Shown piece by piece: positions 17,146-27,274 of a stretch of DNA of 64,000 bases. The notes below the pieces were generated by a model that was given only the letters and a program-made list of their open reading frames with translations, was not told the origin of the DNA and searched no databases. The stretch lies in the NCBI RefSeq assembly GCF_000155735.2, contig NC_020908.1:3477001-3541000 (forward strand). The letters run 5' to 3'. The translations under genes were made by a program, and so were the position numbers. Positions within the stretch are counted from its first letter, which is position 1, and every line of letters begins with the position of its first letter. Source of the stretch: Octadecabacter arcticus 238 (GTDB lineage Bacteria; Pseudomonadota; Alphaproteobacteria; Rhodobacterales; Rhodobacteraceae).

Positions 17146-18702
17146 TTACCTCATGTTGATGCGACCATCCGTGTAGGGCTGATAGGGCGCGTTTTCGGCA
17201 ATGTATTCCGCCGTAACGTCAGCCAGATCGGGGCCGAAGTCGTAGGCGTTTTCGGCTGTTAAGAACATATCGAAACCGTCGCCACCGTTGCGCACGAAGT
17301 TGTTAGACACAGCACCATATGTCGTCGCCATATCGAGAGCCGCGCCGCCGATCATCACATCGGAAATGCGGCTGCCCGCCTCCATGGACAGATCAACAGT
17401 CATCGTCATGCCAGCGATCTGCAAGAACCGACCGGAGCCGTCCTCATGCTGAGATACAGCGTTTTCCAAAGCGGCCATCAAGGTTTCTCCGGAAATCTGG
17501 AACGTGGACAGGGTGTTCTGGAACGGCAGCACTGTTAGGACTTCGCCCATCGTCACTTCGCCCGCGTCGATATCAGCGCGGATACCGCCTGAGTTTTGCA
17601 GTGCGATGTCAATACCCTGATCAGCAACACGTGCCAGCATCGCATCCGCAATCAGGTTGCCCATGTCGCATTCCATCTGACGACAGACGGCGCGATCACC
17701 CGTCAGCACGCCAGCGGTTTCAGCCACAACACGGTTGCGGATTTCGTCAAGTGGCAGCGCCAGTTCAGCGATGCGTTCCTTGGCTGTTGCGTCTTCCGAA
17801 ACGGTGCCGTCGATGAGCAATGGCGCGCCAGATGCTTCGGTGATCATGCCGTCGTCGTCAAACGTGACATTTAATTCGCCCAAGAATTTACCGTAAGCGT
17901 AGGCCTGCACAATGGCCGTGTCGCCGACCATGGTGGGATATGCGCCGACTGCGTCTTCACTGTCACCAAGCAGGGTGTTGGAGTGGCCGCCGACGATAAC
18001 GTCAACGCCGGTTGTCGCCGCCGCAATCGCCATATCCGCGTTGTAGCCTGAGTGGGACAACACGATGATCTTGTTCACGCCCTCAGCGGTCAAACGATCT
18101 ACCTCGGCCTGCACAGCTGCAACAGGATCGGTGAAGGTCACGTTGGGACCGGGGGATGCAAGTTCGTCGGTATTTTCCGGCGTCAGACCGATGAGGCCAA
18201 TGCGTTCGCCGCCACGTTCGATGATGGTGGATTTTTCGATGGCGTCAGACAGAAGCGCCTCACCCGAGATATCGACGTTCGACATCAACACTGGGAAATT
18301 CACCGTATCAACGAAGCCACGCAGGATTTCCGGACCATCGTCGAATTCATGGTTGCCGACGGTCATGCCGTCATAGCCCAGCTGGTTCATAAATTCGGCC
18401 GCCATCGCGCCCTTATAATATGTATAAAACAGCGTGCCTTGGAACTGATCGCCACCATCCACAAGGATAGAATTGTTGCTGCGCGCGCGCGCGGCCGCAA
18501 CTGCGGTGATCAAACGGGCCGTGCCACCAAAACATTCGCCAGCATCGTTGTCTTCGGCGCTACAGCCAGAATCGTATTTGCTGATCGGTTCAAAACGCGC
18601 GTGAAAATCGTTTGTGTGCAGGATTGTCAGCGAATAATCCGCCGTCGCGGCGCCTGCTATCATCGTGATCGCAGCTGACGTTGTAAGAAGTCGTGTAAGC
18701 AT
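17146..18702 (-). CDS. Periplasmic 5'-nucleotidase / UshA-type metallophosphoesterase
   Basis: 518 residues. A signal peptide (MLTRLLTTSAAITMIAGAATA) is followed by the metallophosphatase domain with the two-metal motifs HTNDFH (29-34), GDQFQGT (84-90), GNHEFD (116-121), SHSGYNAD and GGHSNT, then the C-terminal nucleotide-binding domain (LQNSGGIRADI, NFVRNGGDGFDMF). It hydrolyses nucleotides or UDP-sugars in the periplasm for phosphate and nucleoside scavenging. Start chosen at Met5 of a longer frame because it opens the signal peptide. The Cys pair in the early insert (SGCSAEDNDAGECFGG) fits a periplasmic disulfide. Monocistronic with its own terminator. Confidence 0.9.
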   Translation of the reverse strand: MLTRLLTTSAAITMIAGAATADYSLTILHTNDFHARFEPISKYDSGCSAEDNDAGECFGGTARLITAVAAARARSNNSILVDGGDQFQGTLFYTYYKGAMAAEFMNQLGYDGMTVGNHEFDDGPEILRGFVDTVNFPVLMSNVDISGEALLSDAIEKSTIIERGGERIGLIGLTPENTDELASPGPNVTFTDPVAAVQAEVDRLTAEGVNKIIVLSHSGYNADMAIAAATTGVDVIVGGHSNTLLGDSEDAVGAYPTMVGDTAIVQAYAYGKFLGELNVTFDDDGMITEASGAPLLIDGTVSEDATAKERIAELALPLDEIRNRVVAETAGVLTGDRAVCRQMECDMGNLIADAMLARVADQGIDIALQNSGGIRADIDAGEVTMGEVLTVLPFQNTLSTFQISGETLMAALENAVSQHEDGSGRFLQIAGMTMTVDLSMEAGSRISDVMIGGAALDMATTYGAVSNNFVRNGGDGFDMFLTAENAYDFGPDLADVTAEYIAENAPYQPYTDGRINMR

Positions 18703-18868
18703 AATAGCCCCCATTTGGTTGTGTCACATAATTCTGGCCACATCTTGCGCCCAGTCGGGTCACAGAGTCAAAGAATAGCCGCACAGGTAGCGTAACGTCG
18801 CCCTGTTACAGACCTGTGACGAAAGCGAAACACTTGACGTTTGCCTAATGTCGCGCCACTTCGGACAA

Positions 18869-19204
18869 ATGTTGATATATAAAATACTCACCGCCGAGCA
18901 ATGGGCCACCTTGGACGCCACCGGCAGTTTCGCCGGAGCAGCGATAGATTTGGCCGACGGGTATGTGCACACCTCAACCGCACAACAGGCGCAAGAGACC
19001 GCTGACAAACATTTCAAAGGCGTCGAGGGCTTGATCCTTGTCGCACTCGATACCGCCACTTACGGGGCAGATTTGGTCTGGGAACCGTCACGCGGCGGGC
19101 AGGATTTCCCCCATATATACGCACGCCCCCTGTTGCTGTCAGAACTGGTTTGGGTGCGTCCCATGCCGCTGGTTGACGGACGACATGTGCTTGATCTGAC
19201 ATGA
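18869..19204 (+). CDS. DUF952 family protein
   Basis: 111 residues, [39 protein letters not shown], and the conserved end [24 protein letters not shown]952 is a small glutathione-S-transferase-neighbouring or pyrD-neighbouring family of unknown role in alphaproteobacteria. The start at 18869 fits the family better than the in-frame ATG at 18848. Its TGA overlaps the pyrD ATG (ATGA, 19201-19204), so the two are translationally coupled. Confidence 0.8.
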   Translation: MLIYKILTAEQWATLDATGSFAGAAIDLADGYVHTSTAQQAQETADKHFKGVEGLILVALDTATYGADLVWEPSRGGQDFPHIYARPLLLSELVWVRPMPLVDGRHVLDLT

Positions 19205-20244
19205 CTATGCTTGAAGGGATCGGGTTGCATGTCTTGCGCAGATTTGACCCCGAACGCGCCCATGGGCTGGCGTTAAAAGCGTTAAACGCGGGGCTTGGTC
19301 CACGATCCGGGCCCGTGACGTCTGATCGATTGCGCTGCACGGTTGCGGGATTGGACTTACCGAACCCTGTCGGACTGGCGGCTGGGTTTGACAAAAACGC
19401 CGAATGCCTTGCCGCGTTGGGGCGCACGGGGTTCGGGTTCTTGGAAGTTGGCGCCGCGACGCCATTGCCACAAGACGGCAACCCGCGCCCGCGTCTGTAT
19501 CGGCTGACCGAAGATAGAGCGGCGATCAACCGGTTCGGGTTCAACAATCAAGGGATGGTGACGATCGGTGAACGGCTGGCCGCGCGTCCGGCTGGTAGCA
19601 TCGTCGGACTGAACCTTGGGGCGAACAAAACCAGCGATAACCGCGCGGCGGATTTTGCATCTGTGCTGGCCCACTGCGGCGCTTATGTCGACTTTGCGAC
19701 GGTCAATGTATCCTCACCCAACACCGAACGCCTGCGCGATTTGCAAGGTAAAGATGCCTTGGCGGCGTTGCTGGGCGGGGTGAAGGCTGCGAACGTGGCA
19801 GGCATTCCGATGTTCCTGAAGATCGCGCCGAATTTGAGCGATGCAGACTTGGCCGACGTGGCGCAGGTCGCGCGCGCGTCTGGCGTTGCCGCGATCATCG
19901 CCACGAACACGACGTTATCGCGCGAGGGACTGACCAGCGCACACAAGGGCGAGGCTGGTGGTTTATCCGGCCAACCCTTGTTTGAAAGATCAACACGCGT
20001 GCTGGCAAAATTGTCGAGCCTGACTGATTTGCCGTTGATCGGGGTCGGTGGCGTTGGATCAGCCGCGCAAGCCTATGCAAAAATCCGCGCGGGGGCCTCC
20101 GCTGTGCAGCTCTATACGGCGCTGGTTTATGGCGGCATTTCACTGGCGTCAGACATCGCGCGAGGCGTCGATGATTTGTTGGCACGCGACGGCTTTACAA
20201 ACGTCGCGGACGCGGTCGGAACAAGGCGGGAAGAATGGCTATGA
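19201..20244 (+). CDS. pyrD: Dihydroorotate dehydrogenase (quinone), class 2
   Basis: 347 residues. Oxidises dihydroorotate to orotate in pyrimidine synthesis and passes electrons to the quinone pool at the membrane. The N-terminal helical quinone-binding part ([14 protein letters not shown]) marks class 2. Flavin and substrate motifs: [37 protein letters not shown] with the catalytic Ser, [16 protein letters not shown] and IGVGGVGSA. It sits between DUF952 (4-bp overlap) and arsC (4-bp overlap) in a three-gene operon. Confidence 0.96.
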   Translation: MTMLEGIGLHVLRRFDPERAHGLALKALNAGLGPRSGPVTSDRLRCTVAGLDLPNPVGLAAGFDKNAECLAALGRTGFGFLEVGAATPLPQDGNPRPRLYRLTEDRAAINRFGFNNQGMVTIGERLAARPAGSIVGLNLGANKTSDNRAADFASVLAHCGAYVDFATVNVSSPNTERLRDLQGKDALAALLGGVKAANVAGIPMFLKIAPNLSDADLADVAQVARASGVAAIIATNTTLSREGLTSAHKGEAGGLSGQPLFERSTRVLAKLSSLTDLPLIGVGGVGSAAQAYAKIRAGASAVQLYTALVYGGISLASDIARGVDDLLARDGFTNVADAVGTRREEWL

Positions 20245-20591
20245 TGCCAACCCAATTGACCATTTGGCACAACCCGCGCTGCACCAAATCGCGTGAGACT
20301 TTGGCACTGTTGCAGGCGAGAGGTTTGCAGCCGGCGGTGCGGTTGTACCTGGTTGATGCACCGAGCGAGGCGGAGATTGTCGCTGTGCGCAACGCCCTTG
20401 GCGTCACGGCGGACACCATGATGCGCAAGGGTGAAAAGATGTTTCGAGAGTTGGGTTTGGGATCAGCGAGCGAGGCGGAGCTTATTGGCGCGATGGTGGC
20501 ACACCCGATCCTGATTGAGCGGCCTATTGTGATTCTGGACAGGCGGGCAGCGATCGGGCGGCCACCGGAGGCGGTTCTGGCTATAGTCTAG
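20241..20591 (+). CDS. arsC: ArsC/Spx-type arsenate reductase, glutaredoxin family
   Basis: 116 residues. Thioredoxin-fold protein with the catalytic Cys in [17 protein letters not shown] and the arginines expected for arsenate binding ([27 protein letters not shown]). Reduces arsenate to arsenite with glutathione/glutaredoxin; no ars operon genes are near, so a general redox role is also possible. The ATG at 20241 overlaps the pyrD stop (ATGA) and is preferred over 20235. Confidence 0.85.
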   Translation: MMPTQLTIWHNPRCTKSRETLALLQARGLQPAVRLYLVDAPSEAEIVAVRNALGVTADTMMRKGEKMFRELGLGSASEAELIGAMVAHPILIERPIVILDRRAAIGRPPEAVLAIV

Positions 20592-20610
20592 CGGCGGTTT
20601 CGAGGCGTTT

Positions 20611-20652
20611 TGGGGCGCAGCCCCCGGCCTAACGGCCTCCCCCGGGATATTT
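20611..20652. repeat. GC-rich intergenic hairpin ending CCCCCGGGATATTT
   Basis: GGGGCGCAGCCCC followed by GGCCTAACGGCC and CCCCCGGGATATTT between convergent arsC and the MATE gene. The last block resembles an intergenic motif I have seen often in roseobacter genomes. It may act as a bidirectional terminator; no clear T-run is present. Confidence 0.45.
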
Positions 20653-20669
20653 CAGAAGCAAAGACGGGT

Positions 20670-22001
20670 TTAAGAGACAGAGCGTTCGAGGGCCGGATAT
20701 TTCCAAGCCAGTGTTGCGCCGCGTGCCGCGAAACTGATCAGCAGGGCAATCCAGAGACCGTGATTTGCTGCGATTGGCATTAACAACAGGGCCGCTACAA
20801 AGTATATCAGCGTGGAAATCACCATCATATTGCGCATGTCGCGGGTGCGGGTTGCGCCGATGAAAATACCATCAAGCATGAATGGTGCCGCCGAGATTAG
20901 TGGCGTCAGCGCCATGTAGATCAGGTAGTTGCGTGCGGCGATGCGCACATCGGGTGCCGTGGTCATGGCATCAATAATTGCGCCACCAAATAGGGCAAAT
21001 GCCAGCGCAAGAATGACACCTGTGCCAAAGCACCAAAGCGACACCATAAGCGCGGCACGGCGAAAGGCCGCGCGGCGACGTGCGCCCATTGCCTGCCCGA
21101 CAAGCGATTCAGCGGCAAAGGCGAAACCGTCCATCGCATAGGCCGTGACGGACAAAAATTGCAACAGGATATGGTTCGCCGCAAGCCGCGTGTCGCCGTA
21201 TGTCGCTCCAAAGAACAGAAACGACATGAAGATCGCTTGCAACAACAACGAACGGATCAGGATGTCAAAATTTACCGACGCAAAGCGTTTGAGTTTGACG
21301 GGGTCCAGCAGGCGCGCCCACGCATCAGATCCGGTGTGCCATGGGGCGGCGGCGAACGCTGCGCGGCAGTACCACAGGCCAAGGCCACAGCCAGATATTT
21401 CAGCGATGACTGTCGCGGCGGCGACGCCCTGCACGCCCCACCCAAAGACAGGAACGAACAACAGATCAAGACCAATATTCGTGCCGTTCATCGCCAGTTG
21501 GACCACCAGAATGTCGCGGGTGCGTTCAGCGGCGACCAGCCAACCGGTTATTGCGAAGGTCGAGATCAGGAACGGCGCGGACCAGACACGGATAGACATG
21601 TAACTGCGCGCAAGGGCTTCGACCTCGCCACTGGCGGGTGAGAGCCAGAAGCCCAGCGCGAACAGTGGCGATTGCAAGATGACGATGGAGAGGCCGCCAA
21701 TTGCAGCGACGCCCAGCGCACGGACAAGGATAGCCGCGGATTCGTCCGTGTCCCCTGCACCGATCGCCTGGGCGGCGAAGCCCGTCGTGCCCATTCGCAA
21801 AAAGCCGAATATCCAATACAACGCAGTGAGGATGATCGCGCCGATTCCAACGGCCCCAATGGGGGCTGCGAGCCCCAGTTGACCAATAACGCCTGTATCC
21901 ACAAGGCCGAGCAGCGGAACGGTGATATTGGCCAGCACCACCGGCATTGCGATTTGCAGAATGCGGCCGTGTGTCAGGTGCCGACGGCTGCGGTCAGCCA
22001 T
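20670..22001 (-). CDS. MATE-family efflux transporter (DinF-like)
   Basis: 443 residues with about 12 membrane helices in two six-helix halves. The start (HLTHGRILQIAMPVVLANITVPLLGLVDTGVIGQLG) and the mid part (LNGT-type MNGTNIGLDLLFVP) are typical of the DinF branch, which exports organic cations or drugs by Na+ or H+ antiport. Its start overlaps the end of the preceding thioesterase gene by eight bases, so it is the last gene of a three-gene operon with two hotdog thioesterases. Substrate unknown. Confidence 0.88.
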   Translation of the reverse strand: MADRSRRHLTHGRILQIAMPVVLANITVPLLGLVDTGVIGQLGLAAPIGAVGIGAIILTALYWIFGFLRMGTTGFAAQAIGAGDTDESAAILVRALGVAAIGGLSIVILQSPLFALGFWLSPASGEVEALARSYMSIRVWSAPFLISTFAITGWLVAAERTRDILVVQLAMNGTNIGLDLLFVPVFGWGVQGVAAATVIAEISGCGLGLWYCRAAFAAAPWHTGSDAWARLLDPVKLKRFASVNFDILIRSLLLQAIFMSFLFFGATYGDTRLAANHILLQFLSVTAYAMDGFAFAAESLVGQAMGARRRAAFRRAALMVSLWCFGTGVILALAFALFGGAIIDAMTTAPDVRIAARNYLIYMALTPLISAAPFMLDGIFIGATRTRDMRNMMVISTLIYFVAALLLMPIAANHGLWIALLISFAARGATLAWKYPALERSVS

Positions 22002-22476
22002 CGTCTTGAGGCATCAGGAAGTGCCCTGTGGCCTGCGCAAACATCCGTGTGCGGTTGTCCTGCCAAGCCTCAACGTGCACCGATGCGTAGCGGCGACCGG
22101 AGCGGTTGATCGTGGCGCGCGCGTAGGCGTCGCGCGGCAATCCCGTGCGTAAGTAATCGACGGTAAAATCGATGGTTTTGGGGAGGCGCAAATTGCCGAC
22201 GTCTTCGCCAGCTTCCATGCGGTCCCACATCATCGCCCAAGACAATTCGATAATTGCGGTGGTTTCCAGAAAGGCAGACGTTGCGCCACCATGCAGGGCG
22301 GGCAACATCGGGTTGCCAACGAGCATGTCTTGATAGGGCATCACACCAGTCAATTCATCACCGCGCCGATCAAACCGAATGCCCATAAACTGAATGTAGG
22401 GCACACCTTGGATCAGCGATTGCAGCGCGGCGTCGCGGCGTTGTTTGACGACCTGTACCGGTTCGGGACGCTTCAT
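21994..22476 (-). CDS. PaaI-family hotdog thioesterase (second of pair)
   Basis: 160 residues with the hotdog core: [33 protein letters not shown] (helix with the active-site HGG region) and [20 protein letters not shown]. Hydrolyses acyl-CoA thioesters, often aromatic or medium chain. It overlaps the upstream thioesterase gene by ATGA and the downstream MATE gene by eight bases. The two paralogues differ strongly and may form a heteromer; that is inference. Confidence 0.82.
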   Translation of the reverse strand: MKRPEPVQVVKQRRDAALQSLIQGVPYIQFMGIRFDRRGDELTGVMPYQDMLVGNPMLPALHGGATSAFLETTAIIELSWAMMWDRMEAGEDVGNLRLPKTIDFTVDYLRTGLPRDAYARATINRSGRRYASVHVEAWQDNRTRMFAQATGHFLMPQDDG

Positions 22477-22940
22477 GTGGCACCCCCAGTTTTGGTGTCA
22501 GTTGCGGTATCGGTGTTGGCAGTATGGATTGTAAAAGCGCCCGTTGCTGTCGCCACGGGGCGGTCGGTGTCAGCGTCCATGGCAGTGGCGCGCACAAACG
22601 CGACAGATCGGGTGACATGGTAACATTCGGCCCGCGCCGTGATAGTATCGCCGGGTTTGGCGGGGCGCATGTAGTCAATCCGCAGATCAAGCGTCGCCGT
22701 CCCGACCGGCAAACTGTCATGCACCATCACGGCAGCACCGCCGCAGGTATCAAGCAACGCTGACACCGCGCCGCCGTGGATTACACCCGTTTCGGGATCA
22801 CCGACCAGACGTTCATCATAGGGCATGGTGATCGTGGCATGGCCGTTGCCGATCTCTGTTAACGTCATGCCCAGCGCACTGGCATGGGGCAATGCTGCAA
22901 TAAACTGGGCGGCGATTTTGGTTTGGCGTTCGTTGGTCAT
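22473..22940 (-). CDS. PaaI-family hotdog thioesterase (first of pair)
   Basis: 155 residues. Hotdog core with [20 protein letters not shown], the catalytic-loop [18 protein letters not shown] and [17 protein letters not shown]. The first gene of the thioesterase-thioesterase-MATE operon. The C-terminus is threonine/alanine rich and likely disordered. Substrate unknown. The 115 bases between it and the divergent MerR gene should hold both promoters. Confidence 0.85.
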   Translation of the reverse strand: MTNERQTKIAAQFIAALPHASALGMTLTEIGNGHATITMPYDERLVGDPETGVIHGGAVSALLDTCGGAAVMVHDSLPVGTATLDLRIDYMRPAKPGDTITARAECYHVTRSVAFVRATAMDADTDRPVATATGAFTIHTANTDTATDTKTGGAT

Positions 22941-23055
22941 ACCCCGTTGAACCCTGCCCCAGCCCTGTGCACAAGTGTCAATTCACATACGATCGTAGGC
23001 GTTGCCCCGCGCGGCGCTGCGGCGTACGGTTATCCCCAAGTAAGGGAGACACCCC

Positions 23056-23424
23056 ATGACAGAACCGCGGCTAAGTTTTAAAGAAATGTGCGCCAAGTAC
23101 GATGTGACCCCGCGCACGTTACGCTATTACGAGTACATTGAATTACTGTCACCCGAACGCGTTGGCCGGGCGCGGTTTTACGGTGCCAAGGAACTGGCGA
23201 GGATGACGCTGGTGATGCGCGGTCGCAAGTTCGGCTTTCCGCTCGAGGAGATTCGCCAATGGCTGATGATCCGCGAGAACGACGGCGACGAAGCGCAGAT
23301 GAGAAACTGGCTTGAACTGGCCGATCGCCAGTTGGGTGAACTTGAAGACCAGCGCCGCCAGCTGGACGAAACCTTGACTGAACTGAAAGAAATGCGCGAC
23401 GTCACGGCCAGATCGCTCGGGTAA
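23056..23424 (+). CDS. MerR-family transcriptional regulator (first)
   Basis: 122 residues. N-terminal winged HTH (LSFKEMCAKYDVTPRTLRYYE, then FYGAKELARMTLVMRGRKFGFPLEEIRQW) and a C-terminal coiled-coil dimer helix (LADRQLGELEDQRRQLDETLTELK). No effector-binding Cys are seen, so it is not a metal sensor. The GGGAG before the ATG is a fair Shine-Dalgarno. It is closely related to the second MerR gene 400 bases downstream; both belong to the alphaproteobacterial group found beside acyl-CoA dehydrogenase genes. Confidence 0.88.
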   Translation: MTEPRLSFKEMCAKYDVTPRTLRYYEYIELLSPERVGRARFYGAKELARMTLVMRGRKFGFPLEEIRQWLMIRENDGDEAQMRNWLELADRQLGELEDQRRQLDETLTELKEMRDVTARSLG

Positions 23425-23740
23425 AACGTTGGGTAATAGGGTTGGGGCCGCGCGGCGTCCACGTCCGAAACGACGAAAGGGCTGTTGTGCACGCGACTCA
23501 TAAGAGCCCCTGACATCGGGCGTATCACTCCAGAGAACCACCTCAATTTCAAACAACTGGCCGGGAAAGTGTGGCAATCACACTTGTCGACACATTTTTT
23601 TGCGCGACTCCCAAGATGCGACAGGAAAATCCTGAAAGCCTAATAAAACATGTGTTATTGAAAAATTTTGACCACCCCCCCCTCTTAGATTGTTGCGCAA
23701 ACGCGGGCAGTTTCTTTGCTTACCTTTCGTAAGCTTGGTT

Positions 23741-23772
23741 TTGACGCGGCGTAACGTTTACGTTTACGTCAA
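23741..23772. promoter_or_regulatory. Candidate MerR operator/promoter of the beta-oxidation cluster
   Basis: TTGACG (23741) and its complement CGTCAA (23767-23772) enclose the repeat ACGTTTACGTTTACGT. It lies about 70 bases before the second MerR gene. LiuR-type MerR regulators of acyl-CoA breakdown bind palindromes built on TTGACGT/ACGTAA-like cores, so self-control by one of the two MerR proteins is plausible. The remaining part of 23425-23838 holds no gene. Confidence 0.5.
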
Positions 23773-23838
23773 CATTGCTTGTATGGTGAGTTTCAGCGCC
23801 TCACCTGCAAATATCACGAAACGCATCGAGGATATGAA

Positions 23839-24240
23839 ATGACGGAACAGACCATGACAATTCGCCAGATGTGCGAGGAATTTGAAGTCACACCACGGAC
23901 GCTTCGTTTCTACGAGGCTAAGGAACTGCTGTTCCCAAAACGTGAAGGTCAGAAGCGACTCTACGGCAAGCGCGACCGCGCACGGCTTAAACTGATTTTG
24001 CGTGGCAAGCGCTTTGGCTTCAGCCTCGAAGAAATTCGCCAGCTTCTCGATCTGTATTACATGGGTGACAGCCAAGAAACCCAACTGCGTGAGACGTTTG
24101 TTCTGGCGCAAAAGCATCTGACCGACATGCAAGACCAGCGTGCCGAACTTGACGAAGCCATCGCAGAGCTGAAAGCCCAAATGGATTGGGGCGCCGCGCG
24201 ATTGGCAAAACTTGAACACATACCGGCGATCGCAAGCTAA
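23839..24240 (+). CDS. MerR-family regulator (second), likely of beta-oxidation genes
   Basis: 133 residues. HTH: TIRQMCEEFEVTPRTLRFYEAKEL, wing LYGKRDRARLKLILRGKRFGFSLEEIRQLLDLYY; coiled coil KHLTDMQDQRAELDEAIAELKAQ. Start at 23839 chosen because GAGGA lies seven bases before it; the longer frame from 23779 lacks a site. It lies 45 bases before the acyl-CoA dehydrogenase gene on the same strand, so it probably heads that transcript. It resembles LiuR-type regulators that release DNA on binding acyl-CoA; the ligand is not known. Confidence 0.85.
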   Translation: MTEQTMTIRQMCEEFEVTPRTLRFYEAKELLFPKREGQKRLYGKRDRARLKLILRGKRFGFSLEEIRQLLDLYYMGDSQETQLRETFVLAQKHLTDMQDQRAELDEAIAELKAQMDWGAARLAKLEHIPAIAS

Positions 24241-24285
24241 AGCGGCCAACGGACCCGCCACACCTCATCACGAAAAGAGCCATCA

Positions 24286-26061
24286 ATGCCCAGCTACACC
24301 GCCCCCACCAAGGACCAACAGTTCATCCTGCACAACGTTCTGAATATTTCCGAAATGGATATTCCAGGATTTGCAGATCTTGATCGCGATTTTACCGATG
24401 CGGTTCTGACCGAGGCGGGCAAACTGGCCAGCGAAGTCTTAGCGCCCTTGAACGCTGTGGGCGACAAACAGGGCTGTAGTCTGGAAAACGGCGTTGTGCG
24501 CACGCCTGACGGTTTCAAAGACGCTTACGACAAAATGTCCGAGGGCGGCTGGATGTCGATGGATCTGGCCGAAGAATACGGCGGCCAAGGCCTGCCCTAT
24601 ATCATGCACACCGCCGCGATGGAACCGATGGTCTCTGCAAACATGGCGTTCAACATGTACCCCGGCCTGACGCATGGCAACATTTCCGCGATCGTCACTC
24701 ACGGCACGGACGCCCAAAAGGCGATGTATCTGCCCAAAATGGCGACGGGCGAATGGTCCGGCACGATGAATCTGACCGAACCCCATTGCGGCACCGACCT
24801 TGGTTTGATGCGCACCAAAGCCGTGCCACAAGACGACGGCACCTATAAGATTTCCGGCCAGAAAATCTGGATTTCGGCAGGCGAGCATGACTTGAGCGAC
24901 AACATCATCCACCTCGTGCTGGCAAAAATTCCAGGCGGGCCGGATGGCGTGAAAGGGATTTCACTGTTCATCGTGCCGAAGTTTATGGTCCACGAAGACG
25001 GGTCCTTGGGCGAACGCAATGCATTGTCATGTGGCGGCTTAGAAGAAAAGATGGGCATTCACGGCAATGCGACCTGCGTGATGAACTATGACGGCGCGAC
25101 CGGATACCTGATTGGTGAAATGCACAAAGGCATGCGCGCAATGTTCACAATGATGAATGAGGCGCGTCTGGGCGTTGGCCTGCAAGGCTATGCACAAGGC
25201 GCCGTGGCATATGAAAACGCTCTTGGATTTGCGCGCGATCGCTTGCAAGGACGCGCCGTGACAGGTGTCGAAGCACCAGACAAGCCCGCCGATCCAATCA
25301 TTGTGCACCCAGACGTACGCCGCAACTTGATGGACCAGAAGTCGTTCGTCGAAGGCGCGCGCGCGTTGACCTATTGGGGCGCTACATTGATGGACCGCAG
25401 CCACAAGAACGGCGATGAAGACGCAGAAGCACTGATTTCGCTGATGACTCCGGTGATCAAAGGGTTCCTGACCGACAAAGGATTTGAAACTTGTGTCTTG
25501 GCGCAACAAACCCTTGGCGGGTCTGGTTTTACCCAAGAATGGGGCCTTGAGCAGTTCGTCCGCGATGCGCGTATCACGATGATCTATGAGGGCACGAATG
25601 GTATTCAAGCGCTTGATCTGGTCGGTCGTAAACTTGGGCTGAATGGCGGCAAAACCGTCATGGCATTCTTTGAGATAATCAAAACCTACATCGCCGACAA
25701 CAAAGGCGACGCCGCGTTTGAGGCGGATTTTCTCGAGCCGTTGAAAGAGGCGTCTAAGGATCTGCAAGCAGCGGGCATGTATTTTATGCAGAATATGAAA
25801 AATCCCAACGATGCGCTGTCTGGGTCCTATGATTTCATGCACATGATGGGCCACGTCTGCCTTGGTTTGATGTGGGCTAAAATGGGACGTGCGTCGATGG
25901 ATGCTTTGGAGGCTGGCGACACCGACACAGATTTCCACTACAGCAAAATCGCCACAGGGCGCTATTATATGGCGCGCCAATTACCAGCCACAAAGATGCA
26001 CCTTGCGCGGATCAACACCGGCGGTGACACGGTGATGGCGCTGGATGCTGCTAACTTTTAA
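24286..26061 (+). CDS. Acyl-CoA dehydrogenase, large (about 590 aa) DmdC/FadE-like type
   Basis: 591 residues. FAD enzyme forming trans-2-enoyl-CoA from acyl-CoA. Features: [18 protein letters not shown]/substrate strands [19 protein letters not shown] and [31 protein letters not shown], and the catalytic Glu region [21 protein letters not shown]. The extra C-terminal domain (about 470-591) marks the group that includes 3-methylmercaptopropionyl-CoA dehydrogenase DmdC; DMSP use cannot be decided from sequence. With thiolase and FadB-type genes downstream a fatty-acid role is likely. Clean Shine-Dalgarno AAAGAG before the ATG. Confidence 0.92.
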   Translation: MPSYTAPTKDQQFILHNVLNISEMDIPGFADLDRDFTDAVLTEAGKLASEVLAPLNAVGDKQGCSLENGVVRTPDGFKDAYDKMSEGGWMSMDLAEEYGGQGLPYIMHTAAMEPMVSANMAFNMYPGLTHGNISAIVTHGTDAQKAMYLPKMATGEWSGTMNLTEPHCGTDLGLMRTKAVPQDDGTYKISGQKIWISAGEHDLSDNIIHLVLAKIPGGPDGVKGISLFIVPKFMVHEDGSLGERNALSCGGLEEKMGIHGNATCVMNYDGATGYLIGEMHKGMRAMFTMMNEARLGVGLQGYAQGAVAYENALGFARDRLQGRAVTGVEAPDKPADPIIVHPDVRRNLMDQKSFVEGARALTYWGATLMDRSHKNGDEDAEALISLMTPVIKGFLTDKGFETCVLAQQTLGGSGFTQEWGLEQFVRDARITMIYEGTNGIQALDLVGRKLGLNGGKTVMAFFEIIKTYIADNKGDAAFEADFLEPLKEASKDLQAAGMYFMQNMKNPNDALSGSYDFMHMMGHVCLGLMWAKMGRASMDALEAGDTDTDFHYSKIATGRYYMARQLPATKMHLARINTGGDTVMALDAANF

Positions 26062-26111
26062 AGTGAGGGCGGGTTAAACCTGCCCTTTCCAATCCCTATA
26101 TCAGAGGTCAC

Positions 26112-26324
26112 ATGCCAAAACGTTTCCGCCTCACCCGTCGCTTTCCGGTGGCCATGACCGAAGATGGGTATCGCCGTCTTAAACGCTTTGCCAAAGACGC
26201 AGGGCTGGATGAGGGCGAGGCACTGTCGTTCCTGTTCGAAAACTTCGACAGCGTGATTGACGAAGACACGTTCGGCCACCGAATGCGGATATTCAATTCC
26301 GAACTGGAGGCGCGCAAGAAGTGA
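26112..26324 (+). CDS. Conserved small protein, unknown function
   Basis: 70 residues, charged and helical (MPKRFRLTRRFPVAMTEDGY, RRLKRFAKDAGLDEGEALSF). AGAGG precedes the ATG, and it sits 50 bases after the acyl-CoA dehydrogenase, so it probably belongs to the same transcript. The start and middle recall ribbon-helix-helix proteins, but I cannot assign a family. It uses codons like its neighbours and looks real. Confidence 0.6.
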   Translation: MPKRFRLTRRFPVAMTEDGYRRLKRFAKDAGLDEGEALSFLFENFDSVIDEDTFGHRMRIFNSELEARKK

Positions 26325-26376
26325 CACCAGCACACTGGCGTAAATCGGCCCTTCGGGGAGAGTGGTACCGACCAAG

Positions 26377-26514
26377 ATGAAGCGCAAGAAAGTGCTCCAC
26401 CCCGACCGCCGAATGTTCCCCTATTTTCAGGGGCGCGGCACGACAGATCGGGGCTTCACCTTGGACGTCGCTTCACTCTCCAGCTATCGACGCCCTCTGT
26501 TTCTGGGCTATTAA
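26377..26514 (+). CDS. Possible 45-residue basic protein
   Basis: ATG-to-TAA frame coding MKRKKVLHPDRRMFPYFQG and ending SYRRPLFLGY. It follows the 70-residue gene by 52 bases. Strongly basic, with no membrane segment. No good Shine-Dalgarno (only ACCAAG). Included as tentative: the frame fills most of a 308-base gap between two well-packed genes. Confidence 0.3.
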   Translation: MKRKKVLHPDRRMFPYFQGRGTTDRGFTLDVASLSSYRRPLFLGY

Positions 26515-26632
26515 CCTTAATCGTTCGTTAAAATAGGGCCCGTTAGACAAGAGATGCTGCTTATCTTCATCTTGGCAAGTACAACTCAAATCCGTCGCCA
26601 ATCAAAGGCGCATCCCTTGGGAGGGGCATACC

Positions 26633-27265
26633 ATGATCAAATTACATTGCTTTGGCGAAAGCGGGAACGCCTACAAGGCCGCGCTGACATTGGAATTGTC
26701 AGAAGCAGAATGGGAGCCCGTCTATGTTGATTTCTTCAGCGGCGCGACCCGTGGAGAAGACTTCCGTGCGATGAACGTCATGGGCGAAGTGCCGGTCATG
26801 GAAGACGGCGATCTGATCTTGACGCAATCCGGTGTCATTCAGGATTATGTGTCGTCCAAGACCGGTAAGCTTGGTGGACGATCCGCAGCAGAACGCCGCG
26901 ACATTCTGCGCTGGATGTTTTTTGATAACCACAAAGTCAGCGGCGTTGCCGGAGTATTGAGGTTCAATACCAACTTCCTGCCCAAAGAAAAGCGAAACGC
27001 TGACGTAAATGCATTCCTGCTGATGCGCCTGACATCAGCGTTGAAGATAATGGAGACCCAGCTCGAAGACACACCGTATCTGGCCGGTGACGCGCTCAGC
27101 ATCGCGGACATCGCTTGCGTTGGCTACCTGTTTTACCCAGAACCTTTCGGGTTTGATCGCACTGAATTTCCCCACATTGACGCTTGGATGACCCGCATCG
27201 AGGGCACCAAAGGTTTCAAACACCCCTATGATCTGATGCCGGGCAGTCCCGCAGATCGCAGCTAA
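26633..27265 (+). CDS. Glutathione S-transferase family protein
   Basis: 210 residues. N-terminal thioredoxin fold (MIKLHCFGESGNAYKAALTL, cis-Pro in MGEVPVMEDGDLILTQS, residues SGVIQDY) and an all-helical C-domain with the N-capping box (LAGDALSIADIACVGYLF). Conjugates glutathione to electrophiles or acts as a glutathione-linked reductase; class unclear. A strong GGGAGGGG precedes the ATG. Nine bases before the thiolase gene, so it is part of the beta-oxidation operon. Confidence 0.88.
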   Translation: MIKLHCFGESGNAYKAALTLELSEAEWEPVYVDFFSGATRGEDFRAMNVMGEVPVMEDGDLILTQSGVIQDYVSSKTGKLGGRSAAERRDILRWMFFDNHKVSGVAGVLRFNTNFLPKEKRNADVNAFLLMRLTSALKIMETQLEDTPYLAGDALSIADIACVGYLFYPEPFGFDRTEFPHIDAWMTRIEGTKGFKHPYDLMPGSPADRS

Positions 27266-27274
27266 GGAGACACC

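Noticed and set aside
25039..25980. 313-codon open frame opposite the acyl-CoA dehydrogenase
   Set aside because: Antisense to a well-supported gene, no Shine-Dalgarno and His/Ala-rich shadow composition.
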